In this document: piece by piece, positions 13,401 to 45,118 of the stretch | Layout: every line of letters begins with the position of its first letter | Numbering within the stretch: the stretch's first letter is position 1 | NCBI GenBank assembly: GCA_028564705.1 | Contig: JAPXFQ010000065.1 | Coordinates: 2,170,001-2,234,000, forward strand | DNA length: 64,000 nucleotides | Direction: 5' to 3' | From: Apricaphanius iberus | Lineage: Eukaryota; Chordata; Actinopteri; Cyprinodontiformes; Aphaniidae | Position numbers and translations under genes: made by a program | Notes under the pieces: model-generated | Told to the model about the DNA's origin: nothing | The model's database searches: none | The model's input: the letters and a program-made list of their open reading frames with translations, nothing else

Positions 13401-14576
13401 GCAAAGAGCAACATAGAGGTCATTTAAAGTGCCTTACAAAGTATTGATACACCTTGAACATTTTCATATTTGGTGATGTAACAACTTCAGCCAAGCTTAG
13501 GTTGTTGTAAATAAGGGCCAAAATTACAGTGTAACTGTAATCATGACATAAAGTATTCCCACAATTTATTAATATATAACATGGAGCAAAGTGATTATAT
13601 TTCATGTCCACATGCCCCAGATTGAATCCAGACAGTAAGACAATTATTTTTAAGTAATTTGAGAGTTCACTAGTTAGTGTATTTTTGCCAATATTGCGAC
13701 ATTGACAAGATGGCTCAAGATGAAGTAAAAGAACAAGCTATTCTGTATGGTGAAAGAGTTTTAAAAAATCCCTTAACTTCTTTTTTTTTTTTTTTTTGTT
13801 AGGACGAAAAATAAGTCTAAAGCGAATAAAAAGGTAAGTGCTGATAAAAAACATCCAAGGCTCGCTAATAATTCAGAGAAGGGAAAGGTCTTTTTTTCTT
13901 TTAGTTTTTGTTTCTAAATGAACCATATGTGGCATTTTGGAGAAAACAATCAAATCAGAATTTTAAGAGGAGAAAACACAAATGACTGGAAAGTTGCCAT
14001 CACAAGTGTCTCTGGTTTATTCGGCAGACTAATTTAGATCTCAGGCTCCATGGAAGAGCGTCGACCTCTGAAGTGCAAACAAATGCTGTTTATTCCAACA
14101 TTCACATATTTCCATCTTCTCCTCCACCCGTGTCTGACCTCTACAGCACTTCAGCTTCACACGGGGACTTGGAAAGCAATGTAAATATGTTTGCATGAGT
14201 ATGGAAAAAAAAAGTTATCAAATAATAATAATAATATGACTAAGATCATGTCATGCTTTCATTCTTAGACTCCTAGACCATCTGAGGAGATCATCTACTC
14301 CACAGTGATAATCAGACCCAGTAACCGAAATACAGCACAGAATGAAAACTCCTGGTAGGTTCATATGTGGAGCAGAATGTGTCCATCATTAACCAGGGTC
14401 AAAGGACACAGGCAATACAATACTAATGTCAGGGAGTCTCTAACAGAGTAATTACTGTGGAATGAAGGAGCTTAAGTATAGCTGATGCAAATTTACAGCA
14501 TACTATTCTCCTCAGGTCTAAAGGAAGAGAAGATGACGGCTCTGTGATCTACTCCTCTGTGGTCAAATACAGCTGA
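8906..14576 (+). CDS. Gene B: CD22/siglec-like inhibitory receptor, V + 3 C2 + TM + ITIMs
   Basis: Exons: 8906-8945, 9033-9371, 9450-9674, 11448-11726, 12737-13027, 13105-13183, 13803-13833, 14028-14180, 14269-14354, 14516-14576. They sum to 1584 bases (527 aa) with every phase consistent. A short signal peptide (MARWILIVLGLNP) leads to a V-set domain with siglec-type cysteines: NQC for the inter-sheet or inter-domain bond, KCKYDY on strand B, DDCSLRI on strand E, and none in the F-strand GEYYFNFE. Domain 2 carries the extra cysteine (RSDCPEP) that pairs with the V domain in siglecs. Two more C2 domains, a membrane segment (LPILAGVGLFLVATLAAALL) and a tyrosine-rich tail follow. IIYSTV and VIYSSV are good ITIMs; AVYSNI is ITIM-like. 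Predicted role: cell-surface inhibitory receptor, probably on B or myeloid cells (inference). The F-strand arginine used by siglecs to bind sialic acid is Asn here. Confidence 0.9.
9918..10575 (+). mobile_element. tRNA-derived SINE relic, interrupted by another repeat (gene B intron)
   Basis: The left part resembles a tRNA-type RNA polymerase III promoter: a box A-like ctgtggcgcaggagtcatag near 9926-9945 and a box B-like gggttgctggtttgaacac at 9967-9985. The right part (10500-10575) is the tail common in fish SINEs, with gtgaagcactttggggtctt. Between them sits a different repeat with its own microsatellite borders, so the SINE seems to have been split by a later insertion. Ends are approximate. 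Confidence 0.6.
10150..10495. repeat. (TG)n-flanked 'ggggacc' teleost repeat
   Basis: Two TG tracts (about 10151-10181 and 10463-10493) bracket a segment with repeated tgtggggacc / ggtccccaca words in both orientations and a run of gttagggt-like units. This composition is common in teleost intronic repeats. It lies inside the SINE relic. Confidence 0.6.
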
Positions 14577-14921
14577 TGATTCTTCTGCTGTCAGCATTTT
14601 CATTTCAAAATACGTAACATGTTTCAGGAGAAACACACATGAAATGCTCCTTATACGGGAGCTGGACAGTTCAGAATATTATTAAGACACAGTTTTCATT
14701 TATTTATTTGTATGTGTTTTGCAACTAAGAAAACAGTTGCTTATATTAAAACTAGATAGTTGTGACATGTTGTAACATAATGTAACATGTATATTTTGTC
14801 CGTTTTTAAGCAGAACATGAAGAGCTATGTGTCTACGTATGTTTGTTCTTCACTCCTTTTCCAACTACAAATATTGTATTCGAAAACAAATGTATTTTTA
14901 TTTCTTTTTTGATTAAAACAC

Positions 14922-14927
14922 AATAAA
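14922..14927 (+). other. Candidate polyadenylation signal of gene B
   Basis: AATAAA 346 bases after the gene B stop codon, followed by an AT-rich stretch. It is the first canonical hexamer downstream of the stop. Confidence 0.55.
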
Positions 14928-16035
14928 GCAAGTTGAATTTTAACATGTGAATGAAAAGCAAACTACATTCTCTATGGTAAAAAACTTTTCATTGGTTTCA
15001 GAGAATGACTAGTTTATTTCTGATCAAAAATCATTGATATTTACATCTCAGTCTCAGCACAAACAGAACCATAATTTCATTATTCTTTGCATATTGGATT
15101 GTGTCACCATATGTTCTTATTTCTGACAAGTATAAAACATCATATTAATTCATTATTTGGTATATGTAATACAAAGAGGAACAACATTATCTTGCTATGA
15201 ATATTTTTGAATATTCAGAGCAGTAATATTTTGAAAAAAGGGACTGTAACTGATTAATATTTACAACAACAAAACACTGATGGGAATGACTTAATTGCAT
15301 GTGATTGCATATAAAGTAATAATGAATGTTTTGTGTATATTTTATTATAAAACATATTTTAAAAAGACAAATAGAATGTGCATATTACATAAGTATCAGT
15401 GAAAGGAAAGAAAACCGGCGTTTCCACTGTGGTTCAACCTCAGGAAAGAATGATTAAGTTGTTGGGAGATTCATTTTTGGTTTGTTAATTGTCTGCATAG
15501 ATTGTCAGCTTGAGTTAGCTTATATATAGTGTTTAAGTGGACTTAGTATTTCTACTATACGCAGTGTCAGCAGTGTGTCCAGCACTGAAGACAGCAACTC
15601 ATGTAAAGAGTTAAAATCTCCAGAAATCAAGTTTATTTCCAGAATAGCTCAGACTGATTGAGCTTTATAAAAACCTCGGAACTCCAAACACTTATTTCTA
15701 CTTCAAGTCCCATCTCTATGTCGCAGATATCAGAGAAAAATAAAAACATGTTTTTTAAACGTAAAATTCACTTTAGTGATTCTGACATTTTTTTTTGCTT
15801 CTCTATGTCTTCATAACTTCATAGAGCAACTGGATGAACTTATTTCCTATTGATACACTTTCAGAGATGGATAAAGCTCAGGAAGTGGGGAATATGTCAG
15901 TCAGAATAAATGTCTGAAGCCATGATAAAAGGGGAAGATCACCGTTTTTAACTTCCCTATCACAGGGTCATAGTAGCACAGACGGAAAATGTTCCTCGTC
16001 CAAAAGTAGAGAGTAGAAAGATGGATGCAGGAATC
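14928..16035. other. Convergent intergenic region between gene B and hepsin
   Basis: AT-rich spacer where two convergent transcripts end. On the minus strand an AATAAA (plus tttatt at about 15630-15635) lies roughly 400 bases past the hepsin stop and is a possible polyadenylation signal for hpn. No coding exon or clear mobile element seen. Confidence 0.45.
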
Positions 16036-34046
<18,011 letters not shown>

Positions 34047-37000
34047 CTGTACACGGGAGGAAGAAGCGGTAGACAATGATGAAGATATTTCCCCCTTCTC
34101 TTCCTCTGTCAGTAGCTACGCTGGGCAGGTGGTCTGAGCTCTTCACAGTCCTTTATTTGCCTGCTAATGTCATATCAAGGGTCTTTAGAAAAGTGTCCCA
34201 CGTGAAAGGAAAAATCACAAAACACGTCAACAATAAACATTTACTAAACGCATATATAAACAGATAAAAATATCATTAAGTGGGGGCTTTCTGGGGTTTT
34301 TTCAACATTACTCATATTTTATTTATCCATTGTCCATAAAAATTCATGACTTATTTGCAAAAACACTTTCTATGAAGGTTTAATTCATTCTTGGAAACGG
34401 AGACAGAAGAGGCTTTGCATGAAACTGATCATGTTTGATCAAACGAAAGAAAATGTTTTAACTGCTTAGAAAATGCTTTAGTGCCACATTCATAACAATA
34501 TTAAGCTTTACAACCAGTTTTACATCTAAAGTAGCCTTGGTACCTGGGGGATAGCTTTTGCAGTAACAAAGTAATAACCTAAACTGACTCTTTTTTTTTT
34601 TTACTACAAGAAACTAAATCAAAAGGTTTAAAAAAAATTCTGCATATTCAAATCTTATCACTTTAACTAATATGTGATGAACCAGTGTGGGACATAAATT
34701 TACATCATTTTAACATATGCATGACTGTTATTATTTTTGAGCACTCATGTTTTGTTTTTTTGGAGCATGTTTGGAGCATGTATGCAACATACATCTTTTA
34801 TCAACTGTATTAACAAGAAATGGTTGAACAAGTTTTAATCCATAAAAATTTGTATTTACATACGATCTCAAATGCATAGGCTAAATATTCCTTTGCTAAA
34901 TATTCCATAACATTTGCATACATTTCCTCTTCCAAGTTACATCCTCAAGCCGTAAACATGCTTGTTCTATATTTCCAATCTGCTTTTTAGAAATTGTAGA
35001 GTATATTGCATAGTTCATGAATAGATCTCAGGCTATGGCCATTCAAAAACCTTAATGTCGGCCATTTTATAAATTTCAAAATCCATTTTACTCATCTGAC
35101 CCATTCTGTCACATGTTTACGAACAACCCAGGAACTACCCAGGGTTAATGTCGCAAATCATGTTTAACATCAATCTGCAATGAGAAGATGTAAATCTGTG
35201 CCAAAAAATATGTTTGTTGAGGTGAGACTTTCAAAACTAGCAATACTACACTAACTACCAAACATGGTGGTGGTGGTATCATGCTGAGGGTCTGTTTTGC
35301 TACCAGCTGAGATAATGGATGTCTCAAACTCGAGAGAAACATCAGCCAGAGGTATTTTCTCCTATTTCTTCAGCTTCATCTGAAATCAACATCTTGGTGG
35401 TTAAAACTTAACACGTGTGGATGATCCAAAAGCTCCACGATCCCAAGCACAAATAAGACACGATTTAGAGTGGATAAAGAGAGAGCAACGCCAACCAACT
35501 GGGATGGTATCAACCTCAGCCCCACAGAATATGAACCAAAGATTTAAAGAAACGTCTTTGCCAGAAAAGCAACAGATTTAAATGAGCTCTACCAATCCAA
35601 GAAGGAGCGGTTAAATATCTAGCCAGAATAATACCAGAAGATTCTCCATGGGTCCAAAAAACCAAAAAAGGCTTTTATCTCAATATAAATGGGGATGCGT
35701 GTAAATATTACACTAATAAGATATCATTAAACAAAGATCCTATTGACTTAGCTCCATATTAACCAGTGTCCATTATCAGCTATGTTGTCCACAGTAAGAA
35801 AAAAATTATACATATGAAAGCCAAAGTTGCATTTACTAAAAATTTCGTGTTTGGCCTACATGAATTGAGTGCACTGAAATGACTTTTTTGGTATATTCAA
35901 ATCTATTATATTAATCTGTCTCATTTATACATTGTAAAATCAATACCTTAAGTAACATCTACACAATTAATTCATGCAAAATTCACCTAGTTAAATTTTA
36001 ATCTGAATGGCAAAGTGAATTTGAATCTGCGCAACTTGTTTTTTGTTTGTTTGTTTTCACAACCAGAGGTCTTAACTGCTTTTAGCTTTTGGAATGTTTT
36101 CAAAGTGTTATAGTTTAAAGAGCTTTTAGTGTCATTTCGAATGCTGTTATTGCATTGTTTCAGTGAGGTTCTAATTGCGTTTTTGAAAAGTATTCCAGAT
36201 CTGGGTGGCATGGAGTACTAAGTAACTCAAAATACTTCACTGACTTCTTAGCGTGCCTGTAGCTCACAGCATTGGCCTGTATTTCAGAAATTGTGGGTTT
36301 ACTTCCAGTTTCCTCCATCCACAACTTGTTGTATTTTGGGCAATTAATATTACTTAATAAATACAACCTGCTAAATTAAATATAATTAAGTAACATTTAC
36401 TGAATTTTTTTCACAAATGTTACATTTAGAGTAGGCTACATTTTACTTGATACTGGCAAGATAGCTGTACCTCATATCACAGCAGCACAACTTACTTAGA
36501 AAAATTGTGAGCAAAAACTTTTTTCAAGTAAATCCAACAAGTTGTTTTTATCAGTGTTGTATATGCCCTTAATTTGACCAGAATTAATTTAATATCTAGT
36601 AGTTACTTGGTATTAAATGTGTTTAAAACCAGTTTTAATGATTTTACTCAAGAACACTCACCTGTAAGCTATTCCTTTGACTCCCTTTAGCAAGTGGAGT
36701 TATTTTCTTCCCTCTTATGAAGTAAAATAAATTTGTGCTTGAGAAATTCCGTTGAATTACAGACAAGAATGACAAAAAGCTGTTCACAGTGTTTCTAAAT
36801 CCCAACCGCGGGTAAAATCCAGTTGGTTTTTTTCAGTACTAAATCTTCCCTTTTCCTCTCTTCAAAGGTTACTGACCCCGGGGGGGTGAAGTAAAGCAAA
36901 GGTTTCTGACAAAGTTTCGCCCGTTTGCATCAACCAAAACCACCAGCGCTCAGTTCTAGCAGTAAGGAGAACAACATTTGGAGGTGCGGGGTAATTGAAA

Positions 37001-37578
37001 CGAGGCCGCAGGGAGGTTTTTTTCTGGTGAAGTTCGTCGCCTCTTCTTGTCTTTTGCGGTCTGGTCCTTCAGTGGGCGCCCAGCTGTGCACGAGGGGGCG
37101 CGAGTGACGTTAAGGCTCCTGAGTGGTCGAAGTGGGCACGAGAGCTCTCCCTCCACAGTGACCGAGCTCTGCTCTGCTGGACACGCTGTCCCACTTGGAA
37201 ACCTGTGCCCAATTAGGCACGTTGTAACTGTGCCTGTGGGATTATTAAGCAGTTTTCACCTGTTAACCTCAACAGGTGTGCCGCTTCATGTACACATATA
37301 TATATACAGTAGCTCTCTAGGAGAACGAAAACGTATTTTTATGTAGCAATTTCCTTGTGACATGAGTGCACTGACATCAGCCTAGTTCCTGGTTGGTAAA
37401 ATAAAGAGGAAGCTGATTAGTTTTGACCTATTAGTTTGGAGACAGAGAAGTGAACACAAGAGTGAACAGAGGCTGACAGAGCAGAGCAGAAGAGAAGCAA
37501 AAAGAAAAAAAAAGCGGAGGAAAGCGCAGGTGAAGCTGCAGGAGGGTGAACAGACAACCGCGACATGAGAACATCAAC
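34047..37578. other. Divergent intergenic region between hepsin and gene D
   Basis: The hepsin start exon and gene D are transcribed away from each other, so both promoters should be here. On the hpn strand an AAATAAAGG box lies about 105 bases before its ATG (near 34150). The D side holds a CpG- and GC-richer island at about 36880-37210, with a gtgacgtt (CRE-like) word at about 37104, then an AAAATAAAG box near 37398 and a PU.1-like gaggaag at 37406-37412. 35120-35360 looks like a decayed repeat with a 'catggtggtggtggtatcatgc' type of phrase. No coding exon seen. Confidence 0.45.
37406..37412 (+). promoter_or_regulatory. PU.1/ETS-like box upstream of gene D
   Basis: GAGGAAG about 165 bases before the gene D ATG. 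Purine-rich GAGGAA boxes are known PU.1 targets in lymphoid and myeloid promoters; such a short match is weak evidence alone. Similar boxes lie upstream of genes B and F. Confidence 0.25.
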
Positions 37579-40500
37579 ATGATGGCACATCATAAACAAA
37601 CCTATTTTATAATTCTAATCATGAAAGGTAAAAACATTTCTAATTTTTCTTAAAAAGTTCATTTTTTCTGCTAATTTAACACTTATACTTTTTCAATCAG
37701 GTATTCTGGCTGGTGATTGGTCAGTTCTTCTCCCCTCCGATCCCATTTGTGCTTTAGTTGGTTCGTCAGTAGTCCTTCCTTGTTCCTATGACTACCCGCA
37801 TAGCTCTGATGAATCCAACACAGATGGGCGGCTCTCTGCACAGGTAATAAAGGAGGTATTGTTTCTGGTAGCCAGAGATCTTGCAGTAGAGATCACTTTC
37901 TGTGTAGCCTTTCTGTCAGAATGAGTAGATATCACAATGTGTTGGTTGTTTACAGACTCTAATAAAGTAGCTAACCTTTCGCAGTGCAGTTTTGTTGGAT
38001 CTAATCTATTATTCATTGTTAGACAGGAGGCAATGAAAAAGGACAGGAATACAAAGTTCTGTCTGAGATGTGGTGTCTCGGAGACAGTCGCTGCATTACG
38101 GAAAAGTATAAGACTCTTAAAAAAAGAACCAAAATTCATTGCTGAGTTTTCAATAAACATACAAACTTTCCAAGTTTATATGTTTGTGTCAGATATGTGT
38201 TCCACAGTGCCGGGATCTTCCTGGATCCATCCTATCAGAAGCGGGTGCAGTACCTGGGACAACCAGGAACAAATAACTGCTCTCTGAGGATTTCTGATCT
38301 CAAAGAGTCAGACAGTGGGACATATGTGTTCTACCTCATTACCAACCATACAACTGAGAAGATGCCTCCACAGGCGGGCATACAGCTCTTAGTGGCAGGT
38401 GAGCATATTATCTCCATTTTATTATGACTATAGATTTACTTTATTGTCTTTACAACCAATATTATCAAGCTTTTTGCTAATCTAAAGATATTGTGTTTTT
38501 TTATCTATCCTCTGTTGACAAATTTCTCCATTTGTTCATTCTTTTTTCTAACATAGAAAGCCTTTAAAGGGGTTCTATAACAACATTTTGGACAATTGGA
38601 AAAAAATGTGTGCTTTTTTTTTAGTATTTGAAACTTTGTTGGGTCTGAAAATGCCCCAGGAACCCTGATAAAATACCAAATACAACTCCATAATAAAGGC
38701 CTACAAAAAGGGAGCCTTATGTTGCGTTCACACCGCATGCTTTGTCTGCGTCAAGCAACGCTCCAAACGCATCTAGATTGACATATATACATTTTTAAGC
38801 TGAAGCTTGCAAAGCCTTTCTCTGCCAGATGTTTAAAACACTATCAGATTGTGATTGGCTAGACAATGTCAATGCTGTGATTGGTGGCATCCTGCATCAA
38901 GTGCATTAAGTCCGTCGAAAGTTCAGCTTGTTGAACTTCTGCATTGCCTACATTTGCTACGTTGCTGCTTGAAACCCAAGTAATGCCTGAACAAATGACG
39001 CAGCCAACGCACACAAAGCCCCGCAGAGACTCTGACGGACCTCTGACGGACTCAACCATACCTTTTCATGTAACCTTGCCGGAACTGACGCTGACGTTCA
39101 GGGCGGTATGTACGCACCATAAGTCATGCCTATCTACTTCTGGTCCATGGATCCCCTACTGTCAGAAAATATGAATGAGTGTCAATGGAGCGATACAACT
39201 TGTTTGAGGATACATTTTGATGCAGAGAATGCAATAATTTTCTAGCCTTGCTCTACAAGATGGATTCACACGAGATTTTGAGTTTTCCAAACTCAGGAGA
39301 ATCCACCCTGTAATCCAATCTAAACCGTCAGACCCCCGACCCATATTTTGCCGGACTAATCATTTGTCAGCATTATGCTTAGGGGCAACAGTTCAGTTGT
39401 GACAATAGCATCTAGTGCCCAGCTAAGTGAAACAAACATGGCCGCGCCGGTTGACGCACACACAGAAGCTGCTATTGAATCGGTTGTAGAGGAACTGGAT
39501 ACTATTTCTTTTTTAAAAGCACTTTGTGAAAAGTGAAACAAACATGCGCGCGCTGGTTGACGCTCGTGTAGAAGCCAATGCCAGCCGAGCGCTACCTAGC
39601 GCGTCCTTCAATCAGCTCAAAATATTTTACCAGATGGCCCTTCCTCTTTCAGATGGTTTCTGCTGCAAAGATTCCAGATCGAAATATGTAGGCTCGACAT
39701 GGGGCGCGGCTACACATAGAGCTGACTGATGGCAGGTTACTCATTTTTGACCGGTAGCTAAATTTATTTTAGCTTTTGTTTGAAAACATGTAGTGGAAGA
39801 AGAAAAAAAAGAAAGAAAGAAAACACGTAGTGGAGTACAACTGTACAAAATTGAAGTCACCGATTCACACAAAGAGAAGAAAATGGTTGGGAGTTTAAAT
39901 ATGAGACTCCAAAATGCCTAAATTAACCTCGCAACCTTTTTGCTTAATTGCATCTTCTGCTTTTTGCAGGAAGCAGAACTGAAACTTACCCAAGACGGTA
40001 TGACATAACAATCACAATATTGTAAAAAAAAAAAAAACTATGGCCTTTTATAACTTTTATAGTAAAAATAGCCAAAGAAAAACCAATCTTGCATTGTTTT
40101 TTTTAAATCAAAGTAGTAAAACAAATCTTGTGATTTAGGGCATTACCAGGTCTTAAGGCTTAAATCTTCTCTAGACACAGAATAAGTCAACTCATTTTGG
40201 GAAAAACTGTTTTGTTTTTTGTTGTTACCACAGAGACATTCCTCTCTAAGTACAGCAACAACAGATACATCTGTGTATAACAATTTTGTGGTTTCTTTGT
40301 ATCTTGTGTTGTTTTGTCTCATTTGTCCTAAGATATTATTATCCTCAAACATTAGATTTAGTTTCCATTTGAGACATGAGACCTAATCCTTGTTTTGCAA
40401 CGCAAAAGTACATCTTAAGCCTTTCCACTTAACTCAAGTCATAAGTCAAGATATGCATGTCAACTTCCAAGCACCAAATTTTTAATTCTGGTTTGTAAAC

Positions 40501-42375
40501 AAGTAATTTGACAAAATATCTTCTTTAATTACAGAGTAGTACTGAATGCATTTCAGACTACATAAATTCTTCTAAAAATGTGCAGTTATGTGCCACAAAA
40601 AACAGCAAACAGAAAAGAAAACACCTGAAAACCAAGTTTTTACATTTAAATCTTTGCATGTTCTGGCTCCTCCCTATCTGGCTGAACTACTTCACTTCTA
40701 CCACCCTCCTCGTGCTCTTAGGTCAGCAGATCAGCTCCTTCTTAGAGTCCCTAAGGCTCATCGTAAGTCCAGAGGGGAGAGGGCTTTTTCTATCTGTGCC
40801 CCAAAGCTGTGGAACTCACTCCCTCTCTTGGTTAAATAGGCATCCCCCATAGGTATGTTTGAATCACGCCTAAAAACTCATTATTGCTCACTGGCTTTCC
40901 GTTGGTAACTTTTAGTTTTTGTGTTATTTCCTTTTTATGTTTGCGATGTTGTTTTTCAAGCGGTCTGCTGATATCATTTACTTCGTATTGCCTGTTTTAG
41001 CTCTTTGTATTTTTAATGCTTTCCTATGATTTTATTTCATTTACTGATGTTTTTATGCACAGCGCTCTGGTTGGTATGGAACGCCAAAGTGTTCAAAATT
41101 AATAAAAAGAATAATAAATAAAACATAATGAAATAAATATCAGCATGAATTAATATTAAGTAAATATTTAATGTGACAATGAAATAGTCAAAAAAGGAAT
41201 TCTGTTAAAATGAAATGCCCAATATTTATATAATATATTTTAATTTTAGAATATGTATTAGTATTATTTTATATATATTTTATTAAATATTTATTCCTTT
41301 TTTTTCATACTATAATTTATTTTGAGTTTTTTTATTTAATATAATCAGTTTTTATTCAAAAATCCTTTCTTTTTTTTTACAAAGTCAGTTTTTATTTCAT
41401 AATAGGGTTTTTTCATAATGGTGTATTTATTTCAAAATGCCATTTAACATAATGTCTTAGCCAGCCAATCAGAATCAGCTGTTGGGATCTGGATGCTGAT
41501 TGGTTGGTGCTTAAACATGATGTTCCTACAGGAGGAAAATGGCGAGGACCGGCTAAAGTCGTTTAATACTGTTATTGAATTTAATGCCTTTAGGATTTTA
41601 TGTATGGCTTTATAATTCATATAATACTTGAAGAATATTTGATCACTTTTGTAATCGGGATGTCTAATGCAAACAGCCGGTGCTGCTCCAGTGTTCTAGG
41701 TGTAAAGCTGCTGAGGGCGCCATGCCCGTGATTAGACTGGGGGAAGAGACTCAGGTCGGCTGTTTGGTACGATCATTAAAACATTTCAGAAATAACACAG
41801 AATACGTTTAAATAATCTCCCTTTAACTGACTGTAGCTAACAACCACCCAGGGCTTCCTCTCCCGTCTCCTCCTAGTTGTGCTGGACAAAACAGAAAAGA
41901 TAACTCCGGTAACTGACAGTAGTCAGACAGCTGAGAGCTGAACCTGGGATCATTTCAGATTATATCATCCAGACGAATCAAGATGGGTCTCTGAAACGGT
42001 TCATGATAAGATATTCCTCTCAATATGACCTGTTAGAGCAACCAGAGCTGAACAGAGTTCCTGCTGCTCCGATCCTTTACTTAGCATGCTGCTAGCTGCT
42101 CACAGAGCCACAACAACAGCTATCCAGGAAGACTAATCTTAGTTCCAGCCAATTGGCGTCCAGGTCTCAACCGCTGATTCTGATTGGCTGACGGACGACT
42201 TCAGTTCTTAAATGGCTTTTTGAAATAAATACCATTATGAAAAACCTCATTATGAAATAAAACCTGACTTTGGGAAAAAGAGAGATTGGAATAAAAAATG
42301 ATGGAATTAAATAAAAATGTCTTGAAATAATTTATATTATTATGAAGTAAATTGCAGTGAAATAAATATTTAATG

Positions 42376-42433
<58 letters not shown>

Positions 42434-45079
42434 CAAATGTATAATCTAAAATAAAAGAATTATGAAAAATATTTCAAAAATGGGCGTTGCATTTGAAACG
42501 GTTTCAGTTTTTAATAATTTCATTGTCACATTATATTTTTATTCAATATGATTTACATGCTGATATTTATTTAATAATGTTGTATTTATTTATTTAATTT
42601 TGAACAATTTGGTGTTTTATAGTATGGTTGTAATGCCACGCTTAAAGCACTTTACAAATAAATTGGTATGGTATGGTATGGTACTTAGTAATTCATGTAA
42701 GCAAATTAAATGAATGACAGATTCCAAAATTGCTGTAGCTCCTCTTTCTGTGTGTGTTATGATCCGTCTCTGTTTGCATCATTCTTTCCTCCCTGTTTGT
42801 TTCTTCCCCGTATGTCTGTATTAATCAATCTTAGTTTGTTTCACTGGTTGTCCTATTAGGCCTCCATGTGTTTTCCCTCCCATGCTCCCAGGTGTTCTCT
42901 AAATCTCTGATTACCCTTCCCACAGTATATATACCTTCCTGTGTCTGTCTGTCTTCGCTAGTTCGTCAAACCTTCCCTCATGTTGTTCTTTGTGCTGTGC
43001 TCCCTGGATATATTTATTGGATTTTCTTAATAAAATTAGAAATAACTTCTCAGAGCCTGTCTGTGCGCCTGAGTCCGTCCACCGCAACCGGACAGTATGT
43101 CTCTTCTGCCACTTGATTGAATGTTTTGTAGATTTGGATGTTAGCATAAACTGTCTGGAATATCAAGTCTGAAGTTGTTAAATACACTCACTGGCCACTT
43201 TATTAGGTACACCTTTCTAGTACTGGGTCAGAACACCTTTTGCCTTCAGAACTGCCTTAATCCGCCGAAGCATACATTTAAAAAGGTACTGGAAACATTC
43301 CTCACAGATTTTGGTCAATATTGACATGATAGAATCACGCGGTTGCTGCAGATTTGTCGGCTGCACATCCATGATGCAAATCTCCAGTTCCACCACATCC
43401 CAAAGGTGCTGGTGACTGTGAAGGTCATTTGAGTACAGTGAACTCATTGTCATGTTCAAGAAACCAGTCTGAGATTACTTCAGCTTTATGACATGGTGCA
43501 TTATCCTGCTGGAAGTAGCCATCAGAAGACATGTTCACACTGGTCATTAAGGGATGCAACAATACTCAGGTACGCTGTCGCTTTGCAAAAATGATCACTT
43601 GGTACTAAGGGGCCCAAAGTGTGCCAAGAAAATGTTCCTCTCACCATTACACCAGCAGCCTGAACCATTAATAAAAGACAGGAATGATCCATGTTTTTGT
43701 AGTGACACCAAATTCTGAGCCTACCATCTGAATGTTGTAGTAGAAATTGAGACTCATCAGACCAGGCAACATTTTTCCAATCATCTATGTTCCAGTTTGG
43801 ATGAGCCTGTGCTAATTTTAGCCTCAGTTTCCTGTTCTAAGCTGACAGGAGTGGCACCCGGTGTGGTCTTCTGCTGCTGTAACCCATCTGCCCCAAGTTT
43901 CGACGTGTTGTGCATTCAGAGATGTTCTTCTGCATACCTTGGTTGTAACGAGTATTTATTTGAGTTACTGTTGCCTTTCTATCTGGTCAAACCAGTTGGG
44001 CCATTGTCCTCTGACCTCTGGGATCAACAAGGCTTTTTCACCCACAGAACTACCGCTCACTGGATATTTTCTCTTTTTCCACCCATTTTCTGTAAACCCT
44101 AGAGATGGTTTTGTGTGAAAATTCAAGTAGATCAACAGTTTCTGAAATACTCAGACCAGCCCGTCTGGCACCAACAACCATGTCACTTTCTTTTTGTCAC
44201 CAGATTCCTCCACAGCACTTGCCGTCTCTGCAGGTCCATCCCATGTCATCCGCGTGGGTGCACCCTTAAGCCTGGCCTGTTGCAGTCCAGCAGCCACTTT
44301 ACAAAGCCAGTACAGATGGTACACAAGGAAAGACACCAGGGTTGTACATGTTGGACAGGTGTGGAATACCAAAGAAGTTACATCTGGCGAATCGGGCAGC
44401 TACTATTGCCAAATGCAGACGGGAGATAAGATGCAAAACTCAACTGTTTTGGCCATAGATGTGCAATGTAAGTAAAATATAACCCTGAGACTAATCTATG
44501 TGATCTTCAATTACACTGAACAACATATGTTTGCCATTGTCTAGTACTTGATAAATAATGATAATTGATATATAGTATACATAATTTTAACCTTTAAAAA
44601 CCAACCTCCTAGACTCACCACGAAACACAATCATCTCCACCTGGGCAGCACAGAAGGGTCATCTTGTAACTCTGACCTGCAGCAGTGAGGCTAACCCACC
44701 AGTGTACGCCTACATCTGGTACCAGGATGCAGCATGTCTCCCAACAGCAGACAAAAGCTTTCATCAGGGAACACACACCAGGGCTGCATTAATAGGAAAA
44801 ACCTCAAAGCTCACCAGTGCCAACATCACCACTGAGGAGACTGGGCAACACTGTTGTGTAGCACGCAACAGATACGGATCTCAGAGTTACACCACGACTC
44901 TGACCGGTTCTAGAGGTAGGTAGATGAAGAAGCTTGAGCTCACATTTGAGGGATTTACCGTTTAGGTTTTCTGGTATGAAACAGAGTATAGGGTGTATTG
45001 AAAATGGGTTTTGGAAGCCTTGATGTCTCTTATGAGTGAGAGGTCCAAAATGAAGGACTTTGGTCCTTATCCTTCCCAG

Positions 45080-45118
<39 letters not shown>

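Noticed and set aside
36880..37210. Overlapping open frames on both strands in the GC-richer region upstream of gene D.
   Set aside because: No domain or splice logic; better read as promoter/CpG-type sequence.
39970..39997. Possible small exon in the large gene D intron (tttttgcag before, gtatg after).
   Set aside because: Its 28 bases would break the phase between the V domain (phase 1) and exon 44204, which match each other directly.
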